From Nostoc sp. NIES-3756 (GTDB lineage: Bacteria; Cyanobacteriota; Cyanobacteriia; Cyanobacteriales; Nostocaceae): 64,000 nt of DNA. The DNA is taken from positions 3,072,501 through 3,136,500 of the forward strand of contig NZ_AP017295.1 of the NCBI RefSeq assembly GCF_001548375.1. Reading direction: 5' to 3'. Position 1 is the stretch's first letter. Every line of letters begins with the position of its first letter. Made by a program: the position numbers and the translations under genes. Shown one piece after another: positions 37,801 through 46,880 of the stretch. Under the pieces are notes generated by a model that ran no database searches, was not told where the DNA came from, and saw only the letters and a list, made by a program, of their open reading frames with translations.

Positions 37801-39312
37801 CTAAAGCTGTACAGCTTGATTGACATAGATTTCTACTTGAGTTCCAGCGCCCAGGAGCCAAACATTAGTTTGCTGCATCATTTGGGCGATCGCTTGTTGA
37901 TTGCGCTGGGAAATTTGGGGAACTACGGAGTTTAAACCACCTTCAAGAACTCCAGCAGCAATGTTACGTCTGGGATTACCACTAGTAACGGTAGTACCGC
38001 CACCAGTTGTCACAACAACTTGGGAATCTGTACGGTTAAATAACTCTGCGGCTTTAGCCACACCACCCAACACAAACAAACCCGCATCCATCCCAGCGAT
38101 TGATGAACCACGATCAGGGTATTGCTTTGCTAATAAAGGAGAACCACCAGCACCACGAATTGTTAGGGCATTATTGGGAATGTCTCTTTCTGACAGAACG
38201 CCGTTATTTTGGACAATCATTTTGGTGAGACTAAGCTGCATCACGCCTTGTTCAGAAACTGATTTTAGCTCAGTTAATATCTCAGTATTTGCAGGTACTG
38301 CGATCGCACCATCTGCGTCTTTGAGTGGTTCTGTCAAACGGATAACAAACATGTTCTTATTTTCGTTGTCATCACCACTGTTCGTTCTACCTCTATTAGT
38401 TTCCCCAAAGACAGCCGTTGCTAATACACCTTTCGCACTGGTTCCTACTTTCAACGATTGTGAGTTGCGAGGTTGTGCTTGACTGATAGTGGAACCAGGA
38501 TTTTGTGGGGGCTGGTATCCGTTATTACTAGGTTCTGGGCTTGGAGCCGTCAGTGGTGGCTGACTAGAGACTGTCATGCTAGGTTGCTCTACAGGATTAG
38601 CTTGGCCGTAACTACCCACCTTAGATAGTCTTTTCCATTGCTCCCAAGGATTAAGGGGGGTTGGTGCAGGATTTGACTGTATTACTGGTGGTGGTGGTAT
38701 TTGGGGATTGATAGAACTGGTGACGGGTATAGGTGGTGCGTATGGATTTGAAGCAACGCGCTCAACAACTGTACGTGGTGTTGATGTAGGTGTTGCTTGG
38801 CTGACTGTTACCCGTGGAACCGATGTATTGGTTTGTGGAGTTGCAGTTGCTATTACCCGTGGTGCATTTCTGAGATTTTGCTGTGCTACTTTTACCGCCT
38901 GTGCTTGTTCAGCCAGAGCTAATTTAGTTTTTAAAGTTTCTACTTCTTGTTCAAAATTTTGCTGCGGCGTAAAATTTGTGGCTGGTACTTCAGGCTGAGA
39001 TGCAGTTGAACTCTTTGGTTTTGATTTTTGATTACCAGCGCTCATCAGTTGAGTTAAAAACACACCAGCTACCATAACCATGACTAGAGTAGCTGTACCC
39101 ACCAAAGCTAACTTAGCAAAGGGGTTAGACGAGAGGGATTGCTCAGTTTTGACTTCCTGTGGTGATGTTGGGGATGGCTGGCTAGGTGCTAAATCAGGTG
39201 TATGAGTAGCAGGTTCTGCTGCTAAACCGACTAATCTAGCCATTTGTGATTCCCAATCAGCATGATCTACTTCTAAATGAGTTCGGGATTTTGGTTGGGT
39301 TTCGTAAGTCAT
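37801..39312 (-). CDS. VirB10/TrbI-like T4SS bridge protein
   Basis: A 503-residue, bitopic protein. A single transmembrane segment (about 66-88, FAKLALVGTATLVMVMVAGVFL) follows a cytosolic N-terminus. Then come a coiled coil, a Pro-rich extended region (IPPPPVIQSNPAPTPLNPWEQWKR), and a C-terminal beta-barrel domain (about 290-503). The domain shows GTSAKGVLATAVF, ENKNMFVIRLTEPLKDADGAIAVPANTEIL and the ending WLLGAGTQVEIYVNQAVQL, which match VirB10/TrbI. In T4SS it spans inner and outer membranes. It lies in correct virB order between the VirB8-like genes and the VirB9-like gene. Clear by architecture, less by detailed motif. Confidence 0.72.
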   Translation of the reverse strand: MTYETQPKSRTHLEVDHADWESQMARLVGLAAEPATHTPDLAPSQPSPTSPQEVKTEQSLSSNPFAKLALVGTATLVMVMVAGVFLTQLMSAGNQKSKPKSSTASQPEVPATNFTPQQNFEQEVETLKTKLALAEQAQAVKVAQQNLRNAPRVIATATPQTNTSVPRVTVSQATPTSTPRTVVERVASNPYAPPIPVTSSINPQIPPPPVIQSNPAPTPLNPWEQWKRLSKVGSYGQANPVEQPSMTVSSQPPLTAPSPEPSNNGYQPPQNPGSTISQAQPRNSQSLKVGTSAKGVLATAVFGETNRGRTNSGDDNENKNMFVIRLTEPLKDADGAIAVPANTEILTELKSVSEQGVMQLSLTKMIVQNNGVLSERDIPNNALTIRGAGGSPLLAKQYPDRGSSIAGMDAGLFVLGGVAKAAELFNRTDSQVVVTTGGGTTVTSGNPRRNIAAGVLEGGLNSVVPQISQRNQQAIAQMMQQTNVWLLGAGTQVEIYVNQAVQL

Positions 39313-39413
39313 GGTGTGTTATTTAAGGGACTAGAAAATTAGAAATTTTAGATTGACTCAACAGTTGAAAATTTAAAATTTGATAAAGATAGAAAAATCT
39401 ATTACTGATGAAT

Positions 39414-40109
39414 CTATTTATTAGAAGCTCCAGCACAATTGGTATCATTCATATCGCAGATGTTGTAAATTTCTAACCTAGCTTCCCCTAGTCGAAAAGC
39501 GGCTAAATGCCAAGGCTGGGGTGCAGATGGTAGAGAAATAACTGGTTCATCTATAGCTCGAACTACAATTTGTTTATTAAAGGGAATTGTTTTACCTAAA
39601 TTGTCAGAACCATTAAAAATTAATTGATTAGCAAACATTTCCACTTTCCATCGACCCTCACCAACTGGTGTTGGTTGAGAAATTTTTTGGATTACTAATA
39701 CATAATTATCACTTCTAGTAGTATTACTTATTTTGGTAGAAGAACTTAATTCATTAATTTCTGATAAAAATTTTGCCTGTAAATTATTACCTAACAACTG
39801 TGAACTAGCTTCCCAAATAGCTGTTGATGGCTGTTTTGGCGACCAAGTTAGCATGAGGGTCATAGTTTCACCTACAAAGCGGCGGATGGCTTCTGGATGT
39901 CGCTCAAAACTTGGCTTGGGGTCTACTGTAATCGCACGACCATCAATTAGTTGTACCAAACTCCGGGGAGTGAACTGGCGATTCAATTGCTGTAACATCG
40001 ACCCATGAAACATCAGCAACAGTAAAGTAAACAGGTTTAACCCAAATGTCCCCACAGCGAACAGGGGTAGAATACTGGTTTTTTTATTTTCTGGTTTCAG
40101 TAGCTGCAT
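39414..40109 (-). CDS. VirB8-like inner-membrane protein (second copy)
   Basis: A 231-residue protein starting MQLLKPENKK. The longer frame to 40175 begins MVSAVEPHLP and comes from the dispersed repeat, so it is rejected. One N-terminal anchor (ILPLFAVGTFGLNLFTLLLLM) is followed by a periplasmic domain of about 170 residues with LVQLIDGRAITVDPKP, PEAIRRFVGETMTLML, TSWE-like helices and VVRAIDEPVI. It is a paralogue of the gene at 40248: both share the IDG(R/K)..V motif, the (R/Q)(R/K)FV..TM helix and the (V/L)VRA(I/V)D block. VirB8/TraE proteins have the same size, anchor and NTF2-like domain. The gene ends with two cysteines in the last 20 residues. Confidence 0.55.
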   Translation of the reverse strand: MQLLKPENKKTSILPLFAVGTFGLNLFTLLLLMFHGSMLQQLNRQFTPRSLVQLIDGRAITVDPKPSFERHPEAIRRFVGETMTLMLTWSPKQPSTAIWEASSQLLGNNLQAKFLSEINELSSSTKISNTTRSDNYVLVIQKISQPTPVGEGRWKVEMFANQLIFNGSDNLGKTIPFNKQIVVRAIDEPVISLPSAPQPWHLAAFRLGEARLEIYNICDMNDTNCAGASNK

Positions 40110-40116
40110 AAATATA

Positions 40117-40231
40117 GGGAGTGGGGAGTGGGGAGTGGGGAGTGGGGGAAGATGTGGTTCGACTGCGCTCACCAACCGGGAGATGAGGGAGAATTTTTAT
40201 CTGCCTTGTCTGCCTTGTCTACCTTGTCCAC
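40117..40231. repeat. Repeat cluster between the two VirB8-like genes
   Basis: Three different repeats lie together: GGGAGTG heptamers at 40117-40147, one copy of the dispersed GATGTGGTTCGACTGCGCTC element at 40151-40181, and CTGCCTTGT units at 40201-40231. They form the spacer of the VirB8-like pair and explain the false extended start there. Confidence 0.85.
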
Positions 40232-40247
40232 TAATTTCTAGCTTCTG

Positions 40248-41063
40248 CTATCTCAGAAAACTTCCAGATTCACAAGGATAGGCAGCATTGGCATTGGTAT
40301 TTTTATAGTCATCTAATAAACATAAATTACGCATTTCATAAATTTCTAATTTATCAACGCGACTGCTATAAATTGCTTTTTGGATGTCACTACTATTTTC
40401 TCCTAAAGGAGAAGGGAAATAATCTACGGCACGTACTAATAAATCTTTATTAAAAGGAGTAATAGTTTTTCGGTTATCATTACCCTTGGTTTGAACTAGG
40501 TCGGCGACTATGCCAACTCGCCATGCTCCAGGTGCGATCGCTACAGGTGGATAAACTCGTTTAATATTTAATTGTGCTGATATTGCTTGGGTGGGATTGC
40601 TAGCAAAAACTTCTGCTGGTGTCATATCAGCGATCGCACTTAAAAAGCCTTTACGAAAATCTTCAGATAAAGAGAAACTCGCAACCCAGCTACTCGTACT
40701 AACTTTTTGACTACCTCCTTGTGGTGTTCTAATCAAAATTCCCTGGTCGGTTTGAGGTTTGGCGATATCTTCTACCCTTTGTGGGGGCAGATTTCCCGAC
40801 CAGTTAAACATGGCTATCATCGTTTTACTTACGAATTTTTGAATCGCCTGTGGATCTCTGGCTAAGTCATCGGTAGCTACTACAGGTTTACCATCAATTG
40901 TTTGTACAAAGTTGGGGGGTTTGCGGCTACTTAGTTGGCGAATATTTAAACCTTGTACTATGAAGATAAGTAGAACTAATAAATGTAAGCTAAAAGTAGC
41001 GATCGCAAAGGTTGTGAGAACACTAAAAGTTTGCTTCTTTTTCTGTTGTAAAAAATTAACCAT
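40248..41063 (-). CDS. VirB8-like inner-membrane protein (first copy)
   Basis: A 271-residue protein. A basic N-terminus (MVNFLQQKKKQ) and one transmembrane segment (FAIATFSLHLLVLLIFIVQG) precede a periplasmic domain with FVQTIDGKPVVATDDLARDPQAIQKFVSKTMIAMFNW and LLVRAVDYFPSP. This is the architecture of VirB8/TraE: a short cytosolic tail, an anchor and an NTF2-like domain that helps assemble the inner-membrane T4SS complex. It lies between the VirB6-like and VirB10-like genes, the canonical virB8 position. The sequence is divergent, so a search is needed to confirm the family. Two cysteines near the C-terminus (NLCLLDD..., YPCESGS). Confidence 0.58.
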   Translation of the reverse strand: MVNFLQQKKKQTFSVLTTFAIATFSLHLLVLLIFIVQGLNIRQLSSRKPPNFVQTIDGKPVVATDDLARDPQAIQKFVSKTMIAMFNWSGNLPPQRVEDIAKPQTDQGILIRTPQGGSQKVSTSSWVASFSLSEDFRKGFLSAIADMTPAEVFASNPTQAISAQLNIKRVYPPVAIAPGAWRVGIVADLVQTKGNDNRKTITPFNKDLLVRAVDYFPSPLGENSSDIQKAIYSSRVDKLEIYEMRNLCLLDDYKNTNANAAYPCESGSFLR

Positions 41064-41103
41064 TCCCCCTCCAATTACACATTACCTATTACCCCTTACC
41101 AAC

Positions 41104-42147
41104 CTATATCCTGTCCCTCACCATTGTGGCTGCATTACTGATACCATTAAATACACCTAATCCTCCTAAGCCTGCCAAAACTAAAGATAAGAGTGGCGCT
41201 AAAACTCCCAAAAAAATCATAAACCACATCAAATCAGGATTAGCATTAGGGTCTTGTGCTGGGCCATTGACAATCACGGCAGCAGTGATGATGGCAATAA
41301 TATTGAATGAAAGTTTAGCAATTCCTGCTGATATAAACCCTGTTAACCAGAGGAAAATAGCTTTGCCAGCCACTGGAAGTAAGGAACCACCAACAGCCAA
41401 CGGCCCCAACACAGCGATTAGCAACATAGTTGCTTCTATTAAATTTTGAAAGGCATATTGCAGGGAAACCAAGAAGTTTTTAATACTGGTTTGAACTGTA
41501 TTTCCTATTAAAGAATTAAAGCTAGTTTCTGAGATATTACCTGTGCCAAACCTAATCTGATTAACTTGAGTTTCTAACCTCACTATCCAAGGTTTATTGC
41601 CATATAAGTTTCTATATTCCTGCCAGAGATTATCAATTCTTTCGCTAGCTTTAGTAAAACATTGAGTCTGTTGTTCGCCTGTTAAAGCTTGACAGGGACG
41701 AAGTAGGGAACCTGCTACTTCTTCCGCAATACTCATATTTAATGCTTGCTGATACACCTGATTAGCATCTGCTGTAGCTACTACCTGTTGATTGATAGTA
41801 TTGATAAAATTCCTCACACCTAATGTTAAGGTAGAAAGCAGACTGCCATTACCAGAATTGCTTAATAGTACAACTACAACAAAAGGCCAAACAAGAGCCG
41901 CTAGCGGACGAGAATACTCACTGTGAATCATATCATTGAACCACTGGAGTACAAAAAATAGTAGAGTGCCAACAGCAAAGAATACTCCGAGATTTGTTAA
42001 TGCTCCATATAAATTATTGCTGGTATTATTTTGTAATAAATCCAACCATTGATTGTCCCAACCTTCGGCAATACTGCGAGCTGTTGCTGTGCCACTATTA
42101 AGGGTATCTGTCAAGCCAATATTAGCGAAAAGTGGATAAATCTGCAT
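41104..42147 (-). CDS. VirB6/TrbL-like polytopic membrane protein
   Basis: A 347-residue protein with about six hydrophobic segments: NLGVFFAVGTLLFFVLQWF, LAALVWPFVVVVLLS, EATMLLIAVLGPLAVGGSLLP, GKAIFLWLTGFISAGIAKLSFNIIAIITAAVI and WFMIFLGVLAPLLSLVLAGLGG. A large polar loop (about residues 120-200) lies between the second and third. Size, topology and the position after the VirB5-like gene match VirB6/TrbL, the inner-membrane channel component. The tail GVFNGISNAATMVRDRI is amphipathic. VirB6 proteins share little sequence, so the call rests on topology and synteny. Confidence 0.58.
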   Translation of the reverse strand: MQIYPLFANIGLTDTLNSGTATARSIAEGWDNQWLDLLQNNTSNNLYGALTNLGVFFAVGTLLFFVLQWFNDMIHSEYSRPLAALVWPFVVVVLLSNSGNGSLLSTLTLGVRNFINTINQQVVATADANQVYQQALNMSIAEEVAGSLLRPCQALTGEQQTQCFTKASERIDNLWQEYRNLYGNKPWIVRLETQVNQIRFGTGNISETSFNSLIGNTVQTSIKNFLVSLQYAFQNLIEATMLLIAVLGPLAVGGSLLPVAGKAIFLWLTGFISAGIAKLSFNIIAIITAAVIVNGPAQDPNANPDLMWFMIFLGVLAPLLSLVLAGLGGLGVFNGISNAATMVRDRI

Positions 42148-42221
42148 ATTTTATATACTAGTTACATTCTCTGTGCCTCTGCGTCTCTGTGGTTAATTTC
42201 TTACCACCGAGACACAAAGCT

Positions 42222-43001
42222 TTACTTCTCATCTTTTCTACCAAATAAATCCACTTGAGCAGTAGTTCGCAATAGCCGTGCAGCTTCTGTTGATGTATCT
42301 ACTCGCCGCGCTCTATTTGCTTCTTCCATCTGTTGAGAAATGATCGCTAAATTTAGATTAGAATATTGTAGAGATTGATTTGCCAAAATTGTTTGATATA
42401 GATTTTCGCTAATAATTTTCGATTGTTCAGTTTGGATTTTAATACTTTGCAATTGTAAGTTGGCTTGATCTTTAGTAGCTCCCAATGTACTTTGAGTTGC
42501 TGCATCTTTAGCTGCATTAAATAACTGCTCAATAGATGATATAAATCCATCAGCATCTCTAGAATATTGTTCAATATCTTTGATAGTATTTTCCGTATTC
42601 TCCAGTTTTGCCTTCATTCTGATTTGTCCCTCTCTCCCCAGCATTCCTTGTATCGAACTCCGGGTGAGGTAACGATTAATTTCATTAGTAACAGCGTTGG
42701 AACGTATGGCTTGATTATTCTCAAATTTGTCGGGGATAGAGTTAAAGAATGTGATATCTTTGCGAACTTGATCGCCTGCTGCAATAGGATTAGGTATATT
42801 TAAGTCACCTGTCGCACCACTGAGGGCATTTTGTGAGCTAGTTTCTAAAGGTTTTAAGGTTTCACTTAAGTTATATCTTAAGTAGTTTTGTAAGTCGGTA
42901 GAGTACGATTGAAAGTCAGTCCAAACTCTGCCTAATTGTGCTGTTGCTGGCACAGCTAATAAGCCTAAAAATCCCAATGTTAATAAAATAGTTTTTTTCA
43001 T
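42222..43001 (-). CDS. VirB5/TrbJ-like exported coiled-coil protein
   Basis: A 259-residue secreted protein. The signal peptide MKKTILLTLGFLGLLAVPATA is cleaved before QLGRVW. The mature protein is almost all helix, with long coiled coils (LENTENTIKDIEQYSRDADG, IKIQTEQSKIISENLYQTIL and LAIISQQMEEANRARRVDTSTEAARLL). VirB5/TrbJ are exported helical proteins of 200-260 residues that sit at the pilus tip; the C-terminal pattern of Gln/Ala/Arg heptads ending in an R-rich end is typical of TrbJ. It is 29 nt behind the VirB4-like gene and ahead of the VirB6-like gene, as in virB operons. Confidence 0.6.
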   Translation of the reverse strand: MKKTILLTLGFLGLLAVPATAQLGRVWTDFQSYSTDLQNYLRYNLSETLKPLETSSQNALSGATGDLNIPNPIAAGDQVRKDITFFNSIPDKFENNQAIRSNAVTNEINRYLTRSSIQGMLGREGQIRMKAKLENTENTIKDIEQYSRDADGFISSIEQLFNAAKDAATQSTLGATKDQANLQLQSIKIQTEQSKIISENLYQTILANQSLQYSNLNLAIISQQMEEANRARRVDTSTEAARLLRTTAQVDLFGRKDEK

Positions 43002-43030
43002 TTATCTACATCCATTCATATTTTTTACTA

Positions 43031-45778
43031 TTAACTCCCGCGTAAACTAGCTAATAATTGACGCGCAAACACTGATATTGCTTCATATTTATTGCTGTGA
43101 TGTTGCATTGCTTGTTGACGTGCAGTTTGTTCATGGGGGTTATTCGCCACTACTGCTAATTGTTCATAACCAGGGTAATAACGGCAGAATGTGTAAATGC
43201 CGTTATCATCTAATAGCCATTGACTGTAAACTCCTTCTTTCCGGGGGAAAAAGCTTTCTGAGGCGTTACGCGCTATAGTTTCTCTGGGATATTTGAGGAT
43301 GCTGACGAAACTGTCTACAGCTACTGGTTGGATACGACCAATTAATCGTGTAGTCAAGTTTTGTAGAATCTTCGATGCAGCTTTAGATTTGGCGATTGTA
43401 TCGGGGTCTTGGGCTGATAAAATTACCCTAATACCAGCTTTAGCGCCGTTAGCGCACATTCTGCCTACTAGGTCGGAGATTTGGTCAAACTCAAATAAAA
43501 TCGGCGCTTCATCAATAAAGAAGATGGATGCGGGACTACTCAAGGCGCGGCGCAAGGCGGCGGAATAAGCACTTAAAGAAAGTACGGCTGCATCTTCGTT
43601 ATCTGAGAGGTTTCGCAACGCAAATACTAAAAGTTGTGCGTCGGTGGGAAAACTAGATGGTGCGGAGATGGCTTGTCCCACACGGCTGGAAAGCCAAAAG
43701 CGTAGGCGCAGGTGAATTTGGCTGAGTGCGTCTTCAACTCGGCCGCTAACTGAGTCTAGTTGTAGATGTTCTGGGGAACAAAAATACAGAAAGTCGTTGA
43801 GAGTTGGGGTTTTTTGCCATTCTGGACTGCCAAAACCACCTGCGATCGCCATTTTATATCTTTGTTGAATCCCTTCGTCAGCAAAGAAGGCACTCAAGGC
43901 CAAGTTAAGGAGGGAACGAACTGTCTGTGCTAGTAGTTGGTTATCAGCAGATGAGCCTAAAACCATCGTCATCAGTGCTGATTCCAAGAAGGCGGTATAA
44001 TCGAGGAGGCGATCGCGTTGTTGTTCTGGATCAAGCGATCGTAAATCTGGCTGTTCAAATAAGTTATTCGATTGCTTGGAGATATCAAAATATGCCCCGT
44101 TCCCTTCCATAAAATGGGCATAGTCGGTAAAGGTAGAAGTACCATCAGGTTTTGGGAAGTCTAACGCGACTACGGGTATACCATGCGCCAAAGCCTGGGT
44201 TAAAATTCCTGATACCAAGACTGATTTCCCGGCGCGGGTAGTCGCAAACAAGGCTAAGTTTTTATGTTGGTTAAACATATCCAACTGTACAGGTGTACCG
44301 CCTTCCTCGGCAATTAATTCAAAGCCGTGTTTATCTCCAGGTTTGGTAATTACTAAAGGCATTAAACCAGGGACTTCGCTGGTTAAATATAACTGGCGAC
44401 GGTTGAAAGGTTTAACTAACAAACCTTCCCAAACTACAGGTAAAGATTGTAACCAAATCTTCCAAGCATACTCAGTTTCCCTTACCACTCGCGCTGGACG
44501 TTGGAAGCAGTTTTCGATATACCTTGTGGCTTCGTCCAATTTTTCCACGGTGGGACGATGGACAAAAATAGCCACACCAGCGTAAATTGGCACTGCGCCT
44601 TCAAATAGTTGTTCTTGCGCTGCAACTGATTTTCTTAACTTTAATTGCGCGTTAACGTCAATTGTTTTACTCTTTTCCTGCGCCATCATCGCTGTCACAT
44701 TCGACTGCTTCAAGACTCTTTGTAGGGTAGTCTTCACCAAAGCTGGGTTCGCAGCTGTCAGTTGACAGACAATTTCTGTATCTACTACTGATTCTCGCGC
44801 CAACAGTTCCCACAGATAACGCAGTTGGGCAAATTTATTTGGCCAGCCACCGGGTTTTTCGAGGAAAGTCATTGCCCCAATATAATTATTGTTGACATTG
44901 ACCCAACGGCGATCGGCACAAGGTACACCAGATTCCATCAACAGTGTTGTACTGTGAACATTTTCTATTAATAATTGGCTACTGGATAAATCTGAATGAG
45001 CCTGTTCGTAAAGTCCGTTTTCATCCAAAGTTACTAATTGAGGAATATCAATGGGTTGGGTATTGTTGAACCTCCGCCAAACTTCTTGCCAAAGTTCATC
45101 TGCATTTAAGGGTTTAATATCCAAACCCATTTTGTTAGATAAAAGTTGTTCCCAACGGCAAAATCCTTGCTGGTAAGCTTTAGCGATAACTCCTTCAATA
45201 CGCTGGTTGGCAATTTCTGCCATATCACCTTTAAATTTCAACCACCACGCCTCGGCCTTACCTAACAGTTTCTCAATCCAATCATCGGCATTGGTGGAAG
45301 TAGGTTCAATTGTATAACTAACGTATATCTTTAAGAATTTCGGCTTACGAATCCCCGCCGCAGTTAATTCTTGTGTTCTTGCTCTTTCTGCTATCAACAG
45401 ATATTTAATATCTCTTGAAGAAGAACGTTTAATTAAATCGGATAATTCAGCTTGGCGTTGCTTATCCGAACTAAAAGAACCCATATGTAAAGTCATATTT
45501 TCCCCTTCGGGAATGTCTTTTAATCCAGATTCAATGTTCTGAAAAATTGTGTCTACTTGCTCTTTTCTTAAGGTAGTATGAATCCCTTTGCATTCAAAAC
45601 CAAAAACAAAGCAAAATTTATCTTTTTGAGTTCCCTTTGTTAATATATAAGCGCCAATATCACGCCCATCTAACGCTATCCTGAGCATGGTTGATAGATG
45701 TAGCGCATCCTCAAATGGCGTTAATCTACTTTCGCCGCCGGCGAGACCGATGCTTTGTTTTCCGATTTTTTGCTTCAT
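43031..45778 (-). CDS. VirB4/TraC-like T4SS ATPase
   Basis: A 915-residue cytosolic AAA+ type ATPase. Walker A is TTRAGKSV with the context NLALFATTRAGKSVLVSGIL; Walker B is SIFFIDEAP, and the following SDLVGRMCANGAKAGIRVILSAQDPD is the VirB4/HerA-type arginine region. The N-terminal 400 residues have no motif I know but match the VirB4 substrate-facing domain by size. It powers assembly of the secretion channel or pilus and is the best-supported member of this operon. It starts inside the end of the upstream VirB3-like gene (53-nt overlap), so translation is likely coupled. Coupling proteins (VirD4/TraD) have a related fold but two N-terminal membrane helices, absent here. Confidence 0.82.
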   Translation of the reverse strand: MKQKIGKQSIGLAGGESRLTPFEDALHLSTMLRIALDGRDIGAYILTKGTQKDKFCFVFGFECKGIHTTLRKEQVDTIFQNIESGLKDIPEGENMTLHMGSFSSDKQRQAELSDLIKRSSSRDIKYLLIAERARTQELTAAGIRKPKFLKIYVSYTIEPTSTNADDWIEKLLGKAEAWWLKFKGDMAEIANQRIEGVIAKAYQQGFCRWEQLLSNKMGLDIKPLNADELWQEVWRRFNNTQPIDIPQLVTLDENGLYEQAHSDLSSSQLLIENVHSTTLLMESGVPCADRRWVNVNNNYIGAMTFLEKPGGWPNKFAQLRYLWELLARESVVDTEIVCQLTAANPALVKTTLQRVLKQSNVTAMMAQEKSKTIDVNAQLKLRKSVAAQEQLFEGAVPIYAGVAIFVHRPTVEKLDEATRYIENCFQRPARVVRETEYAWKIWLQSLPVVWEGLLVKPFNRRQLYLTSEVPGLMPLVITKPGDKHGFELIAEEGGTPVQLDMFNQHKNLALFATTRAGKSVLVSGILTQALAHGIPVVALDFPKPDGTSTFTDYAHFMEGNGAYFDISKQSNNLFEQPDLRSLDPEQQRDRLLDYTAFLESALMTMVLGSSADNQLLAQTVRSLLNLALSAFFADEGIQQRYKMAIAGGFGSPEWQKTPTLNDFLYFCSPEHLQLDSVSGRVEDALSQIHLRLRFWLSSRVGQAISAPSSFPTDAQLLVFALRNLSDNEDAAVLSLSAYSAALRRALSSPASIFFIDEAPILFEFDQISDLVGRMCANGAKAGIRVILSAQDPDTIAKSKAASKILQNLTTRLIGRIQPVAVDSFVSILKYPRETIARNASESFFPRKEGVYSQWLLDDNGIYTFCRYYPGYEQLAVVANNPHEQTARQQAMQHHSNKYEAISVFARQLLASLRGS

Positions 45779-46103
45779 GGTTAACTTCTAGCAAACTGTG
45801 ATAACGAGCAAAGCCTCTTGTCCAAGTGGGAACTCCAATAAATTTACTTAAAAAGCGCCAACTTCTACCACCAGATAATATCCACCAAGTGGCCATCCCC
45901 CAACCTGCAATCAAAAATGTCCATAGCCATCTTTGAAAGTCATCGGCGAATATACCCCCAAAAATTCCATTGATGATTAAGTAGGATGTTAGACAAATTA
46001 CTGTCCAAGGAAATATTTGATCAGCAGGAATTGGCCCTAGTGAGGGTTGAGAACCTAAAATTTGATTAACTGGGCGAAATTCTTGTGATCTTTCCTCAGA
46101 CAT
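45726..46103 (-). CDS. VirB3-like small membrane protein
   Basis: A 125-residue protein with two adjacent hydrophobic segments (WTVICLTSYLIINGIFGGIF and WLWTFLIAGWGMATWWIL), forming a hairpin. The N-terminus has FRPVNQILGSQPSLGPIPAD and the C-terminus is very basic (KNRKTKHRSRRRRK). VirB3/TraL proteins are 100-130 residues with a two-helix hairpin and are always next to virB4, and some are fused to it. Here the gene overlaps virB4-like by 53 nt. It lies between the VirB2-like and VirB4-like genes, the canonical position. Function is inferred from order and topology. Confidence 0.58.
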   Translation of the reverse strand: MSEERSQEFRPVNQILGSQPSLGPIPADQIFPWTVICLTSYLIINGIFGGIFADDFQRWLWTFLIAGWGMATWWILSGGRSWRFLSKFIGVPTWTRGFARYHSLLEVNHEAKNRKTKHRSRRRRK

Positions 46104-46178
46104 AAATTGTTTCTCTGTTAGATGCGGGATGGAGGTTAGAGGCTAAAGGGATTTAGCTCAAACTAAATGGTGAAGTAA

Positions 46179-46880
46179 TTATTGTCTATTGCTATCACCA
46201 ATTACAAAGCCTGTTAATACATCTGCAATAGTAACAGCAACGACTACTAATAGAGGAGTTCTCGCTACACTTTGCCAATCTTCGTCTTTACGAACTGCAT
46301 TAATTACGCCAACGAGAGATATAGCAATATACAGTAAAAATATGCCTCGCAACACGTTAAAAATTAAACTGACGGCTGCTTGACCACCACCATTATTTTC
46401 ACTCCCCTGTGTTAACGTAGTTTTGAAAAAATTCTCTGCTTTGCCAAAAAATTGTGCCTGTGCGGGAAAGGCTAAACAATCTAGCCAAAACAAACTGAGA
46501 ATCAAAGATGCTGCTAATATTTGGCAAACAATTAACCATCGTTTTGGTAAATTTAATTGCTGTCCAGCTTGATGAATTACTATGGCAACCAAACTACCAA
46601 ATAGCATACAAAAGAGTAGCAAGGGGCTTTTTAAGCTGATAACACTGAGAAATACAGCGCAAGCCAACAAGAATGGTACTGATTCTACTATTTTTAACCG
46701 TAATTGTCTTATTATTAGTCCCATTTTATTAACATTTATAGCTTCATTTATTGTAGAAGTAATATATTTTTTTTGTGCATGAATGTTCTTTTTAGGCATT
46801 TTATTGATTGTCCTACTATCTAGTAAAAACCCTGGTTGACGCGGTTGTTGAAACCTTGATAATTTATCATGCACTAACAC
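46179..46880 (-). CDS. VirB2/TrbC-like membrane pilin, N-terminally extended (putative)
   Basis: A 233-residue membrane protein with AAGGTG 9 nt before ATG 46880. Two N-terminal hydrophobic segments precede a signal-peptidase-like site CLAFPAQA-QFFGKAENF. The rest (about 95 residues) has two transmembrane helices, VSLIFNVLRGIFLLYIAISLVGVI and LLVVVAVTIADVLTGFVIGD, with a short polar loop: the architecture of VirB2/TrbC pilin after its long leader is removed. It is the first gene of the run, as virB2 is near the start of virB operons. The leader is longer than usual, so this might instead be another inner-membrane component. The call is tentative. Confidence 0.5.
   Translation of the reverse strand: MLVHDKLSRFQQPRQPGFLLDSRTINKMPKKNIHAQKKYITSTINEAINVNKMGLIIRQLRLKIVESVPFLLACAVFLSVISLKSPLLLFCMLFGSLVAIVIHQAGQQLNLPKRWLIVCQILAASLILSLFWLDCLAFPAQAQFFGKAENFFKTTLTQGSENNGGGQAAVSLIFNVLRGIFLLYIAISLVGVINAVRKDEDWQSVARTPLLVVVAVTIADVLTGFVIGDSNRQ

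Noticed and set aside
37901..38482. 193-residue plus-strand frame antisense to the VirB10-like gene
   Set aside because: It is the shadow of a well-supported gene, with low-complexity composition and no ribosome site.
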